A stretch of 64,000 bases of DNA from Mucilaginibacter paludis DSM 18603 (GTDB lineage Bacteria; Bacteroidota; Bacteroidia; Sphingobacteriales; Sphingobacteriaceae). Location: contig NZ_CM001403.1 of NCBI RefSeq assembly GCF_000166195.2, forward strand, positions 5,598,432 through 5,662,431, in the 5' to 3' direction. Made by a program: the position numbers and the translations under genes. Under the pieces are notes generated by a model that was not told the DNA's origin, did no database searches, and saw nothing but the letters and a program-made list of their open reading frames with translations. Position 1 is the first letter of the stretch, and each line of letters begins with the position of its first letter. Shown here one piece after another: positions 55,535 to 64,000 of the stretch.

Positions 55535-56899
55535 ATGAAAAACTTAAATCAATTAAAATATATAATTCCGGTAGTTATTTCTTTGGTAGCGCTACCATCC
55601 TGCAAACAATTTCTGGATGTTAAACCCAAAGATTCCGTAGCAGACGATCTGACCATTTTTGATAAAGCATCATCAGAGACCGCGGTACGCGGCATTTACC
55701 GGGGCCTGGCTGCCGATAATTATTATGGTCTCAACTTTACGTCAATTGGATATCTTTCGGGTGATAACGTAAAATGGACCGGTTCGCAATCCATCGTTCA
55801 AGACTTCATTAATCACAATGTTAAAGCAGATAATGCGACCATTTCGGGTGTATGGGCCGCTATTTACAACGTTATTAACCGTGCAAACAATGCCATAGCG
55901 AAAATTCCGGGAGTTAATGATGTGAATTTATTACAGAGCGAAAAAAACCAGTTGATAGGTGAGGCTTACTTCATCAGGGCGCTGGCTTATTTCGACTTGG
56001 CGCGTACCTGGGGTGGTGTACAAATTGTAACAACACCTACTACCAGCGCCACCGATAAAAATGGCACGCCGCGCAGTACCCTGGCACAAACCTACGCGCA
56101 GGTGTTAAGCGATTTAAATACTGCCGAAAGTTTGCTAATAACTCCGACTGCGCAAAACCCTATCAGGGCTAATAAAGAAACCGTATGGGCGCTTAAAGCA
56201 CGCTATTATTTATATCAGGGAGATTGGGCTAACGCCGAAAAATATGCAAGCCAGGTTTTGGGAGATACTCAATACTATAGCCTGTTAAAACCTTACAGCG
56301 CATGGTTTGCCAATAACGTTGTTGCCAGTAAAGAATCGGTTTTTGAACTGGCTTACAGCGCAACTTATACTAATGGCGAGCGTGGCCAATGGCAGCCGCC
56401 CGTTAACGGAGGCACCAGGCAGTGGGCACCAAATGATGCTTTTGTTGCCCTGGTTAACAATCCGCTCGTTGGTGGTACCAGGAGTTCCTTAGTTGCATCG
56501 GCAGCTATAGGCTGGTATGGTAACTTGTACTATCGCAGCCCGGCTACCGATCCGGCTTATATTATACGTATTGCAGAAATATACCTGATAAGGGCCGAAG
56601 CGCGTACTCAGCAATATATTGTTAGTGGTGTAACTACACAACGTGATGGCGCTTTAGCAGATCTTAACCTCATTCGCGACAGATCGGGTTTGGTGCCAAC
56701 TACAGCCACAACCGGCGCCGATATTTTACTGGCCATTGAAAACGAGAATCGTGTTGAATTTGGATTGGAAGGCCATCGTTGGTTCGACCTCGTTCGCACT
56801 GGCAGGGCAGCTGCGGTATTAGGTATTACAGATACACGGAAATATCTTTTGCCTATACCGGTCGATCAGGTATCTGCCGACTTACCACAAAATCCTTAA
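55535..56899 (+). CDS. SusD/RagB-family lipoprotein
   Basis: 454 residues. Lipoprotein signal with Cys23 (VALPSC), then KQFLDVKPKDSVADDLTIFD. SusD core: ISGVWAAIYNVINRANNAIAKI, LIGEAYFIRALAYFDLARTWGGVQIV, WALKARYYLYQGDWANAEKYASQVL, and ENRVEFGLEGHRWFDLVRTG near the end, closing in LPIPVDQVSADLPQNP. It is on the short side for the family. Works with the SusC 8 bp upstream to bind and deliver the ligand. Confidence 0.95.
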   Translation: MKNLNQLKYIIPVVISLVALPSCKQFLDVKPKDSVADDLTIFDKASSETAVRGIYRGLAADNYYGLNFTSIGYLSGDNVKWTGSQSIVQDFINHNVKADNATISGVWAAIYNVINRANNAIAKIPGVNDVNLLQSEKNQLIGEAYFIRALAYFDLARTWGGVQIVTTPTTSATDKNGTPRSTLAQTYAQVLSDLNTAESLLITPTAQNPIRANKETVWALKARYYLYQGDWANAEKYASQVLGDTQYYSLLKPYSAWFANNVVASKESVFELAYSATYTNGERGQWQPPVNGGTRQWAPNDAFVALVNNPLVGGTRSSLVASAAIGWYGNLYYRSPATDPAYIIRIAEIYLIRAEARTQQYIVSGVTTQRDGALADLNLIRDRSGLVPTTATTGADILLAIENENRVEFGLEGHRWFDLVRTGRAAAVLGITDTRKYLLPIPVDQVSADLPQNP

Positions 56900-56932
56900 T
56901 CTAATTAATCTAAAATATTAACACGTAAAAAA

Positions 56933-58282
56933 ATGAGTAAAATAGAAACTAAGCCGGCTAGTTCAACATGGTCGGCTGTTGAAAAGGGGATATTCCGTTT
57001 CCTTTTCATTTACTTTTTATTACAGGCGATACCGCTCGACTGGAAATATTATGCCAACGTTTTCAGCATTCACTGGCTTCACCTGAGCTACGGGGATATC
57101 TTTAACATCAGCAGGTATACGCCACAGTTTTTATCGGGCCGCCACGGTTGGGCAATAGGTACCTTTGCCGACTGGATATTAATTGCTGCCATAGCCTTAA
57201 TTGGCGCCATAGTTTGGGGGCTGCGCGATAAAAAGAGCGGTAACTACCAGGTATTATATTACTGGCTAAGGGTTATCGTGCGTTACAGGCTTGCTATCGG
57301 CATCATTGGCTATGGTTTTCTTAAATTTTTCCCTTTACAGGCGCCCTTTCCCTCCATCAGTAATCTGAATACCGCCTATGGTGATTTTACCGACTGGAAA
57401 ATATTCTCCATGAGTCTGGGTATCGTACCAAATTACGAGTCGTTTTTAGGCGCTATCGAGATCATTGCCGGCTTACTGCTGTTTTGGCGTAAAACTGCCA
57501 CTATAGGTGCGTTAATTATTCTGGTATTTACAGGTAACGTTTTTATATCAAACCTGGCCTACGAAGGCGGCGAACACGTTTATAGTTTCTACCTTATCAC
57601 TTTTGCTTTGTTTGTATTATCTTTCGACGCCATCAGAATTTATAACCTGGTATCGCTGGAGCGACCTACTGAACCCAATCGCTTTAAACCGCTGCTAACC
57701 GGCAATCAACAAATAATACGCATCGCCTTGAAAAGCCTGGTTATCTTTTTCTTTGTATTGCTCTATGGTTTTAAAGCTTCTTCGGGCTTTCGCCATAACC
57801 CCTACCAGTTTCCAACTACGCCTGGTTTGGCCAGAGCAACCGGTATATACAACGTAAGCGAATTTCGCCTCAATAAAAAGGTGCTGCCTTATTCTGCAAC
57901 TGATTCGGTAAGATGGAAAGACGTGGTGTTTGAAAAGTGGGCTACGATAAGCATTCGTTCAAACCGGCCGGTATTAATTGATTCGGCAAATTATGAACAG
58001 GTTTTTGAAAAGGACCAGGATCGCGATTACGAACTAACCGGCACAACAGGCAGGCATTATTACAGTTATTCACAAGATACGATTAACCATACTTTGTTTC
58101 TCGAAAACAAAAACAGCCACTATAAAGGCGAAAAGCTGAGCCTTAAATATACCCGACCGGATACCTCAACCATCATCCTGTCGGGTATTGACCGTAACAA
58201 GGATTCAATCTATGTGGTACTGAATAAGATCAATAAGAAGTATCCGCTTTTATTGGGCCGCCGCAGGGTATTGAAGCTTTAA
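56933..58282 (+). CDS. DoxX-like membrane protein, paralogue 1 of 3
   Basis: 449 residues. N-terminal TM (about 21-36), extracytoplasmic loop (37-78), TM near 80-97, then a DoxX-type four-helix block (about 115-240; VRYRLAIGIIGYGFLKFFP, FLGAIEIIAGLLLFWRKTATIGALIIL, EGGEHVYSFYLITFALFVLSFD), another TM (265-282) and a C-terminal beta-rich domain (300-449; YNVSEFRLNKKVLPYSATDSVRWKDVVFEKWATISI, then RDYELTG, DSIYVVLN). DoxD of archaeal thiosulfate:quinone oxidoreductase belongs to this fold family, so a link to the quinone pool is plausible but not shown. The same order is repeated in the next two genes. Confidence 0.8.
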   Translation: MSKIETKPASSTWSAVEKGIFRFLFIYFLLQAIPLDWKYYANVFSIHWLHLSYGDIFNISRYTPQFLSGRHGWAIGTFADWILIAAIALIGAIVWGLRDKKSGNYQVLYYWLRVIVRYRLAIGIIGYGFLKFFPLQAPFPSISNLNTAYGDFTDWKIFSMSLGIVPNYESFLGAIEIIAGLLLFWRKTATIGALIILVFTGNVFISNLAYEGGEHVYSFYLITFALFVLSFDAIRIYNLVSLERPTEPNRFKPLLTGNQQIIRIALKSLVIFFFVLLYGFKASSGFRHNPYQFPTTPGLARATGIYNVSEFRLNKKVLPYSATDSVRWKDVVFEKWATISIRSNRPVLIDSANYEQVFEKDQDRDYELTGTTGRHYYSYSQDTINHTLFLENKNSHYKGEKLSLKYTRPDTSTIILSGIDRNKDSIYVVLNKINKKYPLLLGRRRVLKL

Positions 58283-58309
58283 TTTATCACTTGTAAAAAT
58301 TAGAAACAA

Positions 58310-60361
58310 ATGTCTGACAACAAAACAAACTCAGATCAACCTGAATTAATCCCCGGTTCCCACGAGGTACAGACTGATTCGGTACAACATATAACAGGTC
58401 AAGGTATAAAGCCATGGTCATGGTCTAAAAAACTGGCATTCCGGATCCTTTTTATTTTCTTTCTGGCCATGTCCATTCCGGTAACGGCGGGTTGGTACGT
58501 CAATGCTTTTACAATAGACTGGTTTCACCCTCATTACCGCGATATTTATGATATTGCCCGTTTTTCGCCCAGTTACCGGGCATTATTTGGCGGCAGAAAC
58601 GAATATGATTTAGCTGATGTACCTGCGGCCAATGAGCCTGCTGGTGATACAAATAAAGCAACGCGTAAGCAGGGGAGAAGTAACGATAGTTTAGGTACAA
58701 GCCGGAATATAGGCCATCATCATGGCGTTGATTCTGTACAAGTAAACAATACAGCGGAAGTCGGCATAGCTAAACATCATCATCAACGCGTAGATTCTGT
58801 ATTAACTGCCGGGCAGAGCTTCAGCGCTGCCAATGGCAAGCATCACCGGCATCATAACGACTCTGTGCAGACAGATAGCGGTAAAAGACTGATAGCCGCA
58901 GACGGAAGCAGCCACTCCCGTCCCGATTCTTCGCGGATTGACTCCTCCGCCCACGATTCAATCCGCGTGGCATCCTCAGCAGGTAATCACCGCCGCAACG
59001 GGGATCATAAAAATGATAGCCAGGCGCCGCCAAAAAAGAATTTTTTAGTCGATTATACCGATTGGGGGATAGCCTTGCTGATAGGAATTGTTGGCGGCCT
59101 CATCTGGACCCTGATCGATCGGAACAGGACAAAGGCCTACGATATTTTGTATTACTGGATACGTGTTGTGGTTAGGTATCGCGCCGGTATAGGTATTATT
59201 GGCTTTGGTTTTACCAAACTGTTTCCAACCCAGATGCCGTATCCTTCGCTTGGTTTGCTGAATAGCAACTTTGGAGATTTTACAGCGCAAAAGATCTATT
59301 GGATGTCGGTCGGTATTGTTCCGTGGTACCAGGTTTTTGGCGGAATTGTGGAAATTTTGGCTGGTGGAATGCTTTTTTTTCGTAAAACATCCACCTTTGG
59401 AGCTCTGCTTTTAGTTGGCGCGTTGGGCGATATTACTTTCGTAAATTATGCCTATGACGGAGGAGTACATGTGTACGCCTTCTATTTTGTATTGCTTGGT
59501 TTCTTTATCCTGGCTGATGACCTGCCCAAACTGTATAACTTATTAATATTGGAGCGCTATACGGTTCCGGTTCGCCTGTATCCTGATTTCAGGAAGCCAT
59601 GGCTCAAATATACCCGTATCACTTTAAAGGCACTTACTTTCCTTATCTTTTTTGGCATATTAACCTATACAGAAGTAATCAACTTTAAATACGACCCTTA
59701 CAAGCAGCCGTCAACTGCGGGAGTTAAGCAACTGCGGGGAAATTATCATGTAACTGAATTCAGAATCAATGGGCGGGATATCCCGTATAATCCTCTCGAT
59801 ACCACCAGATGGCAGGAAGCCACATTTGAAAAATGGACCACCCTTACATTTAAAGTGAACAGGCCTGTTGTGATCGATCCTTCAAATGGTGGCGGAAGCC
59901 CGATGAAAGATATACAGCGTACTTTTGAAATAACCGGAGTAGCCGGCGGCCAGCGGGCATTTCATTACCTTGCCGATACAGTAGACCATGTATTGTATCT
60001 GCAGGATAAAAATGTGATGGCTTTAAGGGGCGGGCGAGGTAGCCGGGGCGGCCGCAATAGGGCTAATGGCAATGTAAAGCATACAGACAACTGGATTAGT
60101 AAAACAGCCTTGCAGCACATCGGCGATGAAAAGAAACTGATTGATCCTCATGCCTGGTCAACGCGCAGAGACCGTGAATTTGCTGCCAAAACCAAAGAAC
60201 CCAAACGGAGCAGGATGATCCTTCATTATCAAACAACTGATGGTAACCGGGTTATCCTCAGCGGGGTAAATGAAGCCAGAGACTCGATCTATGTTGTGCT
60301 TGATCGTTATAATAAAAAGTATACCTTACCGGCCAGCACATTGGTTGCGGGCAAATATTGA
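58310..60361 (+). CDS. DoxX-like membrane protein, paralogue 2, with His-rich and RGG inserts
   Basis: 683 residues, same plan as the neighbours but with two extra blocks. TM1 about 43-60; then a hydrophilic insert at about 105-242 with 14 histidines in clusters (HHHG, KHHHQ, KHHRHH), most followed by DSV, which suggests metal binding outside the membrane. Then TM 250-268, the DoxX block (about 285-410; VVRYRAGIGIIGFGFTKLFPTQMPYPS) and the C-terminal domain (YHVTEFRINGRDIPYNPLDTTRWQEATFEKW). In the C-terminal domain a second insert of about 55 residues begins with LRGGRGSRGGRNR. 28 bp after paralogue 1 and 2 bp before paralogue 3. Confidence 0.8.
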   Translation: MSDNKTNSDQPELIPGSHEVQTDSVQHITGQGIKPWSWSKKLAFRILFIFFLAMSIPVTAGWYVNAFTIDWFHPHYRDIYDIARFSPSYRALFGGRNEYDLADVPAANEPAGDTNKATRKQGRSNDSLGTSRNIGHHHGVDSVQVNNTAEVGIAKHHHQRVDSVLTAGQSFSAANGKHHRHHNDSVQTDSGKRLIAADGSSHSRPDSSRIDSSAHDSIRVASSAGNHRRNGDHKNDSQAPPKKNFLVDYTDWGIALLIGIVGGLIWTLIDRNRTKAYDILYYWIRVVVRYRAGIGIIGFGFTKLFPTQMPYPSLGLLNSNFGDFTAQKIYWMSVGIVPWYQVFGGIVEILAGGMLFFRKTSTFGALLLVGALGDITFVNYAYDGGVHVYAFYFVLLGFFILADDLPKLYNLLILERYTVPVRLYPDFRKPWLKYTRITLKALTFLIFFGILTYTEVINFKYDPYKQPSTAGVKQLRGNYHVTEFRINGRDIPYNPLDTTRWQEATFEKWTTLTFKVNRPVVIDPSNGGGSPMKDIQRTFEITGVAGGQRAFHYLADTVDHVLYLQDKNVMALRGGRGSRGGRNRANGNVKHTDNWISKTALQHIGDEKKLIDPHAWSTRRDREFAAKTKEPKRSRMILHYQTTDGNRVILSGVNEARDSIYVVLDRYNKKYTLPASTLVAGKY

Positions 60362-60363
60362 TC

Positions 60364-61722
60364 ATGACAAAGTTTGATCAAATAACCGTGGAGAGATGGA
60401 CAACCTGGCAGAAAATTGCTTTCAGGATCACCTTTTTGTTTTTTGTGATCATGGCCATCCCGTGGAACGGCTTTTGGTACGATAATATATTTTCACTCCG
60501 GTTAAAAACTTTAGAGTACCGTAACCTGCACGTGTTCTGCGAATACACGCCAAAGTTCATCGAGATCAAAACCGAAAGCGGGCACTGGGGGATAGCATCG
60601 TATGTCAATTGGGCGATTATATTGCTTATTGCTGCTCTTGGCGGATTGGTTTGGACTTTTTTTGACAGAAAGCGACAAAATTTTGCCGTATTATCATATT
60701 GGTTGCGTACGCTGGCCCGTTACAGGGCTGGCGTAGGCATTTTGGGTTATGGGTTCACCAAACTTTTTCCAACACAAATGCCTTACCCGTCCATCGGTAT
60801 TTTGCATACCGATTTTATTAATCTTACACCACAAAAAATATTTTGGTTATCGGTTGGCAGTGTTCCCTGGTACGAATCGTTTACCGGTTTTCTGGAGCTA
60901 TTGGCCGGTGTATTATTGCAATTCCGAAAAACCAGCTTATACGGTAGTATTTTGTTGGTTGCCGCCCTGGGCGATATTGTGTTTGTAAACTTTGCTTATG
61001 ACGGCGAAGTCCATCTGTTCTCTACTTACCTGGCCCTGTTCGGCCTGGTTGTGCTGGCCTATGATGTGCCTGCTTTGTATAACCTGCTCATCAGGGAGCG
61101 GTACACCGTGCCGCTGCATTATTACCCGGCTTGGTCAAAAAGCTGGCGAATTACCCGATTAGGTATAAAATTTATAACGTTTGCAGTTTTTATCGGACTG
61201 TTCACTTTCCTGATGTACCAAAATTTCAGGTACGATGCGTACAAGCTGCCGCATAATAAAGGGCTGGCGCAAACCAGCGGTTTTTATAATGTAACGGAGT
61301 TCAGGGTAAACAATAAGATTATTCCTTATTCGCCTTTGGATACCGTCCGGTGGCAGGATGCTACTTTCGAGAAGTGGGCTACCTTTACTTTTAAATTAAA
61401 TAAGCCTGTACAGATAGATATTTTAGGTGGCGGTGGCAGGCCTAAAAAAGACATCGACCGGCGTTTTGAAATGGCAGGCGTTGCGGGCGGCAGGCGGTTT
61501 TTTACTTATCATGCCGATACGGTAAATCATATTTTGTACCTCCAGAATAAAAATATTCCGGATACCGCTCAGAAGCTCGTATTTCATTATATCCGGGCGG
61601 GGGCATCAAGAGTTATTCTGACCGGAACAAACGAAAACCGCGATTCGGTCTATATGGTTTTGGACAGATCAAATAAAAAATCGGTGCTGCCGGAAAGTAC
61701 GCTACAGGCGGGGAATTATTGA
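60364..61722 (+). CDS. DoxX-like membrane protein, paralogue 3 of 3
   Basis: 452 residues; ATG 60364 is preferred to a TTG two codons upstream. TM1 about 15-35, extracytoplasmic loop with CEYTPKFIEIKTESGHWG, TM about 75-95, DoxX block (LARYRAGVGILGYGFTKLFPTQMPYPSIG, GFLELLAGVLLQFRKTSLYGSILLVAALGDIVFVNFAYDG), TM about 275-290, and the C-terminal domain (FYNVTEFRVNNKIIPYSPLDTVRWQDATFEKWATFTF). It is closer to paralogue 2 than to paralogue 1 (shared FTKLFPTQMPYPS, GGGG-PKKDI/PMKDI loop) but lacks both inserts. Followed after 1 bp by the FAD oxidoreductase gene. Confidence 0.8.
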   Translation: MTKFDQITVERWTTWQKIAFRITFLFFVIMAIPWNGFWYDNIFSLRLKTLEYRNLHVFCEYTPKFIEIKTESGHWGIASYVNWAIILLIAALGGLVWTFFDRKRQNFAVLSYWLRTLARYRAGVGILGYGFTKLFPTQMPYPSIGILHTDFINLTPQKIFWLSVGSVPWYESFTGFLELLAGVLLQFRKTSLYGSILLVAALGDIVFVNFAYDGEVHLFSTYLALFGLVVLAYDVPALYNLLIRERYTVPLHYYPAWSKSWRITRLGIKFITFAVFIGLFTFLMYQNFRYDAYKLPHNKGLAQTSGFYNVTEFRVNNKIIPYSPLDTVRWQDATFEKWATFTFKLNKPVQIDILGGGGRPKKDIDRRFEMAGVAGGRRFFTYHADTVNHILYLQNKNIPDTAQKLVFHYIRAGASRVILTGTNENRDSVYMVLDRSNKKSVLPESTLQAGNY

Positions 61723-61723
61723 T

Positions 61724-63166
61724 ATGAAACTGGAAAAATGTGAATATGATGCCGTGGTAGTAGGCTCAGGGCCAAATGGCTTAGCTGCCGCTATTTTGCT
61801 GCGGCAACATGGCTTGTCGGTTTTGTTACTGGAGGGCAAGGATAAAATAGGCGGCGGATTAAGCACCGAAGAATTAACCTTGCCGGGATTTAAGCACGAT
61901 GTATGTTCGGCTATCCACCCTCTGGCTGCCGGATCGCCATTTTTTCAGCAACTGCCTTTGCAACAACACGGCCTGGAATATATTTATCCGGAGGTAGCCG
62001 CCGCTCATCCTTTTGATGACGGTACCGCGGCGGTATTGAAAAAATCAATCACCGAAACTGCGGCTTTGTTAGGTGAAGATGAGAAGACTTATTTAAACTT
62101 GATTGCGCCATTGGTTAAATCCTGGCCCGGAATGGCAGATGATGTATTGGCGCCCCTGCATTTTCCAAAACACCCCATCGATATGGCACGCTTCGGCCTG
62201 AATGCGATGACATCGGCTACGCATCTGGCCAGGCATTTTAAAACCCAGGCGGCTAAAGGCTTATTTGCCGGTATGGCCGCACATAGCATCCAGCCCCTTA
62301 CCAACCTGGCCACATCGGCTATTGCTTTGGTTTTGATGACTAATGGCCATCTGAAAGGTTGGCCCGTTCCAAAAGGGGGGGCAAATCAAATAGCGCAAGC
62401 GTTGGCGTCGTATTTTGTATCTATTGGTGGTATAATTGAAACCGGCCGGTATATTTCTTCTTTAAATCAGTTGCCATCTGCGCGTGCGGTGTTATTCGAT
62501 GTAACACCTAAGCAGCTTTTATCCATAGCCGGTCATCAATTTTCGTCGGTGTACAAGTGGCAGTTGGAACGGTACCAATATGGTATGGGCGTGTTTAAAG
62601 TAGATTGGGCGCTTGACGATGCCATTCCGTTTACGGCAAAAGGCGCGCGCGAAGCAGGAACCGTCCATATCGGCGGTACCTTGCAGGAAATTGTTCAGGG
62701 CGAAAAAGAAACGACGGAGGGCAAGCATCCTGAAAGGCCGTTTGTTCTGCTGGCTCAGCAAAGCCTGTTTGACGATACCCGTGCCCCAAAGGGGAAGCAT
62801 ACCGCCTGGGCCTACTGCCACGTGCCTAATGGATCTTATAAGGATATGACTGAAAGCATAGAACGCCAGGTAGAACGTTTTGCCCCTGGTTTTCGCGAAC
62901 GCATCTTAGGTAAACATACTTTCAATACGGGCCAACTGGAAAACTATAATCCCAATTACATCGGCGGAGACATTAATGGCGGCATTATCGATCTGGCGCA
63001 GCTTTTTACCCGCCCGGCCTTGCGCAGCTCACCTTACCGTACATCGGCGAAAGGCATCTACATCTGTTCATCGTCAACGCCGCCAGGCAGCGGCGTACAC
63101 GGTATGTGCGGTTACCATTCTGCAAAGAGGGCCTTAAAGGATATATTTAATATCAGCATCAAATGA
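61724..63166 (+). CDS. CrtI-like FAD/NAD(P)-dependent oxidoreductase
   Basis: 480 residues of the phytoene-desaturase-like superfamily. N-terminal dinucleotide motif VVVGSGPNGLAAAILL with the acidic end LLEGKDKIGGG (about 11-45), and the C-terminal FAD motif GIYICSSSTPPGSGVHGMCGYHSAKRAL. Length and layout are those of CrtI/CrtN-related enzymes, but no carotenoid genes are nearby, so the substrate is probably something else. Cytosolic (no signal). The cytochrome gene overlaps its stop by 4 bp (ATGA), so translation is coupled. Confidence 0.88.
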   Translation: MKLEKCEYDAVVVGSGPNGLAAAILLRQHGLSVLLLEGKDKIGGGLSTEELTLPGFKHDVCSAIHPLAAGSPFFQQLPLQQHGLEYIYPEVAAAHPFDDGTAAVLKKSITETAALLGEDEKTYLNLIAPLVKSWPGMADDVLAPLHFPKHPIDMARFGLNAMTSATHLARHFKTQAAKGLFAGMAAHSIQPLTNLATSAIALVLMTNGHLKGWPVPKGGANQIAQALASYFVSIGGIIETGRYISSLNQLPSARAVLFDVTPKQLLSIAGHQFSSVYKWQLERYQYGMGVFKVDWALDDAIPFTAKGAREAGTVHIGGTLQEIVQGEKETTEGKHPERPFVLLAQQSLFDDTRAPKGKHTAWAYCHVPNGSYKDMTESIERQVERFAPGFRERILGKHTFNTGQLENYNPNYIGGDINGGIIDLAQLFTRPALRSSPYRTSAKGIYICSSSTPPGSGVHGMCGYHSAKRALKDIFNISIK

Positions 63167-63789
63167 TCAGCAACGTAATTCAATTGAAATATCGCAAATC
63201 CTATATTGTAATATTAGCCGGCTTCACTTTAATCGGTTTAACCGCTTTTAATAGCGGTGTCTTTAGCAAACGGGAGTATTTATCATTGCGGGATACCATC
63301 CGGCACACGCCCAGATTTGGTTTTGGCCGTATAGCGACGGAGGCTGAAATTGCCAAATGGGACATTGATGTTCGCCCCGATGGCAAAGGGTTACCTGCGG
63401 GCGAAGGAGATGCGGCTAAAGGGAAAGCCATTTATGCCTTGAAATGTATCGCCTGCCACGGTGCAACGGGCGAAGAGGTGCCGGGTGTTAAACTGCCTGC
63501 GCCGGCTTTGGTGAGCGATACATCGGCTAAAAGCAGGCCTAAAACTATTGGCAATTACTGGCCTTATGCCACTACTTTGTTTGATTATATGCGCCGCACC
63601 ATGCCCTATAACCTGCCCGGATCTTTAACCGATAACGAAGTTTATAGCCTGACGGCTTATTTATTAAGCGCCAATAAAATTATTAAACCCGAAACGGTGA
63701 TGAATGCCCAAACGCTACCCCGAATTGTGATGCCGGCACGGAAATTATTTGTTACTGACGATAGAAAAGGCGGACCGGAAATTAAATGA
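63163..63789 (+). CDS. c-type cytochrome, SoxD/SorB-like, membrane-anchored
   Basis: 208 residues. N-terminal TM/signal anchor (about 14-33). Then GRIATEAEIAKWDIDVRPDGKGLPAGEGDAAKG, which is the stretch typical of sulfite-dehydrogenase cytochromes, and one haem-binding motif CIACH (C95, C98, H99). The distal part TIGNYWPYATTLFDYMRRTMPYNLPGSLTDNEVYSLTAYLL is also characteristic, with a Met ligand in RRTMPY. Accepts electrons from the molybdenum enzyme encoded 9 bp downstream. The reaction could be sulfite or sulfane oxidation, inferred from the pairing. Confidence 0.9.
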   Translation: MISNVIQLKYRKSYIVILAGFTLIGLTAFNSGVFSKREYLSLRDTIRHTPRFGFGRIATEAEIAKWDIDVRPDGKGLPAGEGDAAKGKAIYALKCIACHGATGEEVPGVKLPAPALVSDTSAKSRPKTIGNYWPYATTLFDYMRRTMPYNLPGSLTDNEVYSLTAYLLSANKIIKPETVMNAQTLPRIVMPARKLFVTDDRKGGPEIK

Positions 63790-63798
63790 TAGATTAAG

Positions 63799-64000
63799 AT
63801 GGACGAAACAAAAAAAGACGAACCTGCAGATACAGAACATAAAATTAGTCGCCGCACTTTATTGGGCGGAGCATTGGCTGCAGCTATGATTCCGGTGAGC
63901 TCATCATTCGCTAATTATGTGCCGGTTGGCGGCCCTGCTTTACCACCTCCCGTTGATCCAACAAAGCGGATAGGTCCCGGGCCTAGTAAGATCGGGAAGC
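63799..64000 (+). CDS. SoxC-type molybdopterin oxidoreductase, N-terminal part
   Basis: Cut by the window edge after 67 codons. Begins MDETKKDEPADTEHKISRRTLLGG. The twin-arginine motif SRRTLLG, followed by a hydrophobic stretch ALAAAMIPVSSSFA, indicates Tat export of a folded cofactor protein. The sequence after it (PPPVDPTKRIGPGPSKIGK) matches the linker that precedes the molybdopterin domain in SoxC/sulfite dehydrogenase proteins (family knowledge). No cofactor residues are visible in this part. Confidence 0.75.
   Translation, partial: MDETKKDEPADTEHKISRRTLLGGALAAAMIPVSSSFANYVPVGGPALPPPVDPTKRIGPGPSKIGK

Noticed and set aside
1..64000. CRISPR array, rRNA operon, intact tRNA or insertion sequence
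   Set aside because: No regularly spaced repeats, rRNA-like stretches, full cloverleaf or transposase frame was recognised by eye; a covariance-model scan would be decisive.

Overview
The window comes from a Bacteroidota chromosome, most likely the Sphingobacteriaceae (a Mucilaginibacter or Pedobacter type soil bacterium). The evidence is two SusC/SusD pairs, a hybrid two-component system regulator, GH43, GH31 and GH64-type glycan enzymes, promoters of the TTTG-N17-20-TAnnTTTG type, and mostly absent Shine-Dalgarno sequences. The genus is inferred from general style, not from a marker gene.

Layout. 0.3-7.5 kb: two uncharacterised envelope proteins, a short UvrA paralogue and an SDR oxidoreductase. 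7.6-11.1 kb: a two-gene GH43 operon with its own promoter. 11.7-19.3 kb: a P-type ATPase, a methionine aminopeptidase, an AraC regulator, an ArsR operon with two SRPBCC proteins and twin palindromic operators, and an AraC-GyrI/VOC pair. 19.8-22.9 kb: a GH64-like glucanase and a beta-helix protein, both without signal peptides. 23.2-30.0 kb: a TetR-controlled RND efflux operon (membrane fusion protein, pump, outer-membrane channel, second TetR). 30.7-33.8 kb: a LOV-domain (blue-light) histidine kinase with a stand-alone receiver, facing a second PAS histidine kinase. 34.5-50.5 kb, all minus strand: GH31, HTCS, SusC, SusD, then a hairpin, then a four-gene SGNH/SxtJ/DUF5989/carbamoyltransferase cassette. 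50.5-52.4 kb: a gene-poor stretch that holds the last bases of a tRNA gene plus its terminator (an attachment-site scar). 52.4-64 kb: a tight eight-gene plus-strand operon.

The last operon is the most unusual system seen. A SusC/SusD pair is followed, with gaps of 1-33 bp or overlaps, by three paralogous DoxX-like membrane proteins, a CrtI-like FAD oxidoreductase, a membrane-anchored c-type cytochrome of the SoxD/SorB type and the start of a Tat-exported SoxC-type molybdopterin enzyme. The middle DoxX paralogue carries a histidine-rich insertion and an RGG-rich insertion. This suggests TonB-dependent import coupled to periplasmic redox chemistry, possibly of a sulfur compound. The substrate is inference only.

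Many starts were moved from the longest possible reading frame to a better supported codon, and one 49-residue gene (36292-36441) is added. No rRNA, intact tRNA, CRISPR array or intact insertion sequence was seen.
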